Source of the DNA: Desulfurococcales archaeon
Lineage (GTDB): Archaea > Thermoproteota > Thermoprotei_A > Sulfolobales > Ignicoccaceae
DNA: 6,074 nt
Assembly (NCBI GenBank): GCA_015521275.1
Contig: WAOJ01000115.1
Span: 1-6,074 of the forward strand
Reading direction: 5' to 3'
Shown here piece after piece: positions 4,403 through 6,074 of this stretch (position 1 is its first letter; every line of letters begins with the position of its first letter). A program made the translations under genes and the position numbers. The notes beneath the pieces were generated by a model. It was not told where the DNA came from and did no database searches. It saw nothing but the letters and a program-made list of their open reading frames with translations.

Positions 4403-5544
4403 TGGATCTCAATCACGTCCCCATCCATGACTTCGTGGCCAAGGCCAACCCTCTCCCCGGGGTACTTTGCTGAAGGACCCCATACCTTTGCGAATTTGAA
4501 GCCCTTCAACATTCTGGAGTGAATAGCCTTAGCTACGTCCTCTATAGTTGCTCCCTTCTTCAAGATCAAGGGCTTGTCCGCGACGTCGCCGTGAGGCTTC
4601 TTCGTATACACCCTTATTATTTCCAAGGTCTTGAAGAAGGTGGGCCCCAAATCCTTCAAGCCTTCCCCGGTAACGGTGGAGGTCACTAAGACCGGAGCCT
4701 CACCTTTGTAGAACTTCAAGAACTCTTCGACCTTCTCCTTAGCTCCGGGCAGATCTGCCTTGTTCAGAATAATTACTGAGGGCTTGTACTGGTTCGTACC
4801 TAGTATAGCCTTCTCCACGTCCTCCAAGCTCACCTTACCGGTTATCTTTACCGTGGCGCTGTGGATCTTGTAAGCTTTCAACAAGCTCTTAACGTCTTCA
4901 ACGTTGAAGTCTGTCTCGCCCATTATGACTACCTTTATCCCTCCCGAGCGCTCCCTCTGTATCTCTACCTTACCCTTCGGCTTCTTTAGTGATACCCCGC
5001 TCTGCTCCAACAGCTCTACCAAGTACTTGTACTGTTTTATCGGGTTCAAGGATAGGTCCAATACTAGAGCAACCAAGTCCGCATTCCTGACTAAGCCTAC
5101 GCTCCTATGGACCCAACTGACCCCCGGGGCCACGCTGGGGGCCTCCACGAGCTGGAAGTAAATGTCCTCGAAGGGCATCATTCCCACCGCGGGAACAGTG
5201 GTGGTGAAGGGTCTTGGAGACACCTCCACCTTTGCCCTGGTGGTCTTTGCTATTATGCTGCTCTTGCCAGAATTGGGGATGCCGAAGAGCACTACTTGAG
5301 CTGCCCCTTCCTTCTCCACAACGAAGGGATTGTAGCCGCCCTTTCTCTTCTTCCTCTCCGTCTCCAGCTCTTGCCTAAGCTCTGCGAGCCTTCTCCTAGC
5401 CCAGTACAGGAGGTTCTCCGCTCCCTTGTGCTTTGGGGCTACCTTCAAGAACTCCTCTAACGCCTTTATCTTGGCTTCAACAGTCTTAGCCTCCGAGTAC
5501 TCGGCGAGCTTCGCTTGGGCCTCGGGGGTCAAGTTCGCGGGCAT
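4390..5544 (-). CDS. DRG-family (Obg-related) GTPase with C-terminal TGS domain
   Basis: DRG proteins are conserved GTPases of archaea and eukaryotes thought to act with ribosomes. The 384 residues follow the family plan: an N-terminal helical region with RRRLAELRQELE (50-61); KEGAAQVVLFG (78-88); G1 GIPNSGKSS (88-96); switch I PFTTTVPAVGMM (112-123); the G3 site; and a DRG-specific S5D2L-like insert from about SGVSLKKP (182-189) through SGGIKVV and LLKAYKIHSATVKI to TNQYKP (~250-255). G4 NKAD (261-264), a G5-like TSTVTGEGL (288-296), and a TGS domain (~318-384, ending DGDVIEIHYKG) complete it. The oddity is G3: where DLPG-x-EGA is expected the sequence is VEAPSVAPGVSW (133-144), lacking the Asp and the DxxG spacing. 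G1 is also NSGKSS rather than SVGKST. GTP binding should persist, but hydrolysis or switching may differ. About 20 residues precede the part alignable to other DRGs. It is transcribed from a strong TATA box with almost no leader. Confidence 0.9.
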   Translation of the reverse strand: MPANLTPEAQAKLAEYSEAKTVEAKIKALEEFLKVAPKHKGAENLLYWARRRLAELRQELETERKKRKGGYNPFVVEKEGAAQVVLFGIPNSGKSSIIAKTTRAKVEVSPRPFTTTVPAVGMMPFEDIYFQLVEAPSVAPGVSWVHRSVGLVRNADLVALVLDLSLNPIKQYKYLVELLEQSGVSLKKPKGKVEIQRERSGGIKVVIMGETDFNVEDVKSLLKAYKIHSATVKITGKVSLEDVEKAILGTNQYKPSVIILNKADLPGAKEKVEEFLKFYKGEAPVLVTSTVTGEGLKDLGPTFFKTLEIIRVYTKKPHGDVADKPLILKKGATIEDVAKAIHSRMLKGFKFAKVWGPSAKYPGERVGLGHEVMDGDVIEIHYKG

Positions 5545-5572
5545 GATCCTCTGGGTGGACTCCCATAGCCCC

Positions 5573-5579
5573 TTTATAA
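5573..5579 (-). promoter_or_regulatory. TATA box of the DRG GTPase gene
   Basis: On the minus strand CTAACTTATAAAGGGG contains a near-consensus archaeal TATA box, TTATAAA. It ends 28 nt before ATG 5544, so initiation about 22-25 nt downstream gives a leader of only a few bases. This fits the weak AGAGGATC immediately before the ATG and suggests a (nearly) leaderless mRNA. Confidence 0.65.
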
Positions 5580-5633
5580 GTTAGAAATGGTCAAGATGGG
5601 AATATTCATAAGCGATACTTGGGGGTCACTTAG

Positions 5634-5640
5634 TTAAATA
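5634..5640 (+). promoter_or_regulatory. TATA box of the right-edge gene
   Basis: TTAAATA in GTTAAATACTTTACG lies 30 nt upstream of ATG 5671. It is placed to give a transcript with a leader of roughly 5-10 nt, and it faces the divergent GTPase promoter about 55 bp away. Confidence 0.5.
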
Positions 5641-5659
5641 CTTTACGTTTGACTCTATA

Positions 5660-5666
5660 GGTGGGG
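5660..5666 (+). promoter_or_regulatory. Ribosome binding site of the right-edge gene
   Basis: GGTGGGG precedes AACC and ATG 5671. GGTG is a common archaeal anti-SD match. A second ATG follows directly in frame (ATGATG); the first has the tighter fit to the spacing, but either is possible. Confidence 0.5.
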
Positions 5667-5670
5667 AACC

Positions 5671-6074
5671 ATGATGGTGAGTGGAATAGAGGCACAACAA
5701 GTTTCCGTTCAAAATCTGAAAGAGATGGAGCACGAGCTAGAGAGCAAAGGCATACTAGTCGAGAGAGACATGCTGGCATCTCTGTACAACGAGCTCGAGA
5801 GGCTAATAGCCACGGTAGACGGCGTTATCTATAATGTAATAAAGAAGGCGACCAAGAACTACGCAAAGAGGTTCATGGAAGAGGGCCTCTTGGACAAGAA
5901 CACCGCTGTAGACGCGATGATAAAGATACTCAAGCATTATGGCTACGCAGAGGAGATGGAAGTGGTTGAGGATACAGACAATGAAATGAGGATAAGGGGC
6001 AAGGGCCTTCTGTTCGGCAGCGCCTTGAAGGGCAAAGGGAAGCCGGTTGACTCCGCCATAGCTGGCTTCATGGC
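5671..6074 (+). CDS. Unassigned protein, possibly V4R-domain (N-terminal part, cut by window edge)
   Basis: An open frame runs from ATG 5671 to the right edge: 134 complete codons with no stop. It begins MMVSGIEAQQVSVQNLKEME. Residues ~14-50 are a charged helical, possibly coiled-coil segment (LKEMEHELESKGILVERD, then YNELERLIATVDG). They are followed by GVIYNVIKKATKNYAKRF (51-68), then GLLDKNTAVDAMIKILKHYGY (72-92), an acidic EVVEDTDNE (97-105), and a Gly-rich block IRGKGLLFGSALKGKGKPVD (108-127) leading into AIAGFM (129-134). The layout GV-Y-x(n)-KxYA, a helix ending in Gly-Tyr, an acidic strand, then G-S...KGKPV...AGFM resembles the V4R/4-vinyl-reductase fold seen in small archaeal proteins, some of them regulators. 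This is a weak impression: the expected Cys before the AG motif is replaced by Asp or Ser here. Its own promoter and ribosome site make it a real gene. It is divergent from the DRG GTPase. Confidence 0.75.
   Translation, partial: MMVSGIEAQQVSVQNLKEMEHELESKGILVERDMLASLYNELERLIATVDGVIYNVIKKATKNYAKRFMEEGLLDKNTAVDAMIKILKHYGYAEEMEVVEDTDNEMRIRGKGLLFGSALKGKGKPVDSAIAGFM

Noticed and set aside
5107..5460. 117-codon plus-strand frame within the GTPase gene
   Set aside because: It is antisense to the P-loop and switch region of the DRG protein, is His/Leu/Cys-rich, and has no support of its own.

Overview
The window looks like ordinary chromosome from a hyperthermophilic archaeon, most likely a crenarchaeon of the Desulfurococcales type. 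This is inferred from the gene set: an archaeal-style cis-prenyltransferase, a geranylgeranyl-reductase-type flavoprotein and a DRG-family GTPase with a TGS domain. It is supported by heavy AGG/AGA arginine use, Lys/Glu-rich proteins, frequent TTG and GTG starts, TATA-box promoters and very tight packing. An Ignicoccus-like source is possible, but I cannot prove it without a search.

Layout from left to right. Positions 1-316 (minus) hold the first 105 codons of an unrecognised protein with a cysteine cluster, cut by the window edge. It overlaps by 22 bp the end of a T4 Rnl1-like RNA ligase (295-1308, minus). A 140-bp divergent spacer follows, with candidate TATA boxes and a near-perfect hairpin that abuts the next start codon. 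Next is uppS (1449-2264, plus), whose 3' end overlaps tail-to-tail with dut (2224-2667, minus). dut starts inside an unrecognised 216-residue gene (2615-3265, minus). Across a 45-bp spacer lies a geranylgeranyl-reductase-family flavoprotein (3311-4402, plus). Its end overlaps by 13 bp the end of a DRG-family GTPase (4390-5544, minus). A 126-bp divergent spacer with good TATA boxes on both strands separates this from the start of another gene (5671 to the right edge, plus), possibly a V4R-domain protein.

How the genes work together. UppS would build the long polyprenyl lipid carrier used for glycosylation, and the GGR-family enzyme would saturate isoprenoid chains of membrane lipids or of that carrier, so the two plus-strand genes share an isoprenoid theme. 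Dut cleans dUTP from the nucleotide pool. The ligase and its overlapping neighbour look like an RNA-repair or RNA-processing pair of unknown target. The DRG GTPase is probably ribosome- or translation-linked. Both convergent gene pairs overlap, so there is no room for conventional intergenic terminators.

I found no tRNA, rRNA, CRISPR, insertion sequence or attachment site. No gene-free stretch exceeds about 140 bp. The least ordinary items are the Rnl1-type ligase in an archaeal setting with its cysteine-rich overlapping partner, the degenerate G3 motif of the GTPase, the orphan gene nested into dut, and the hairpin at the uppS start.
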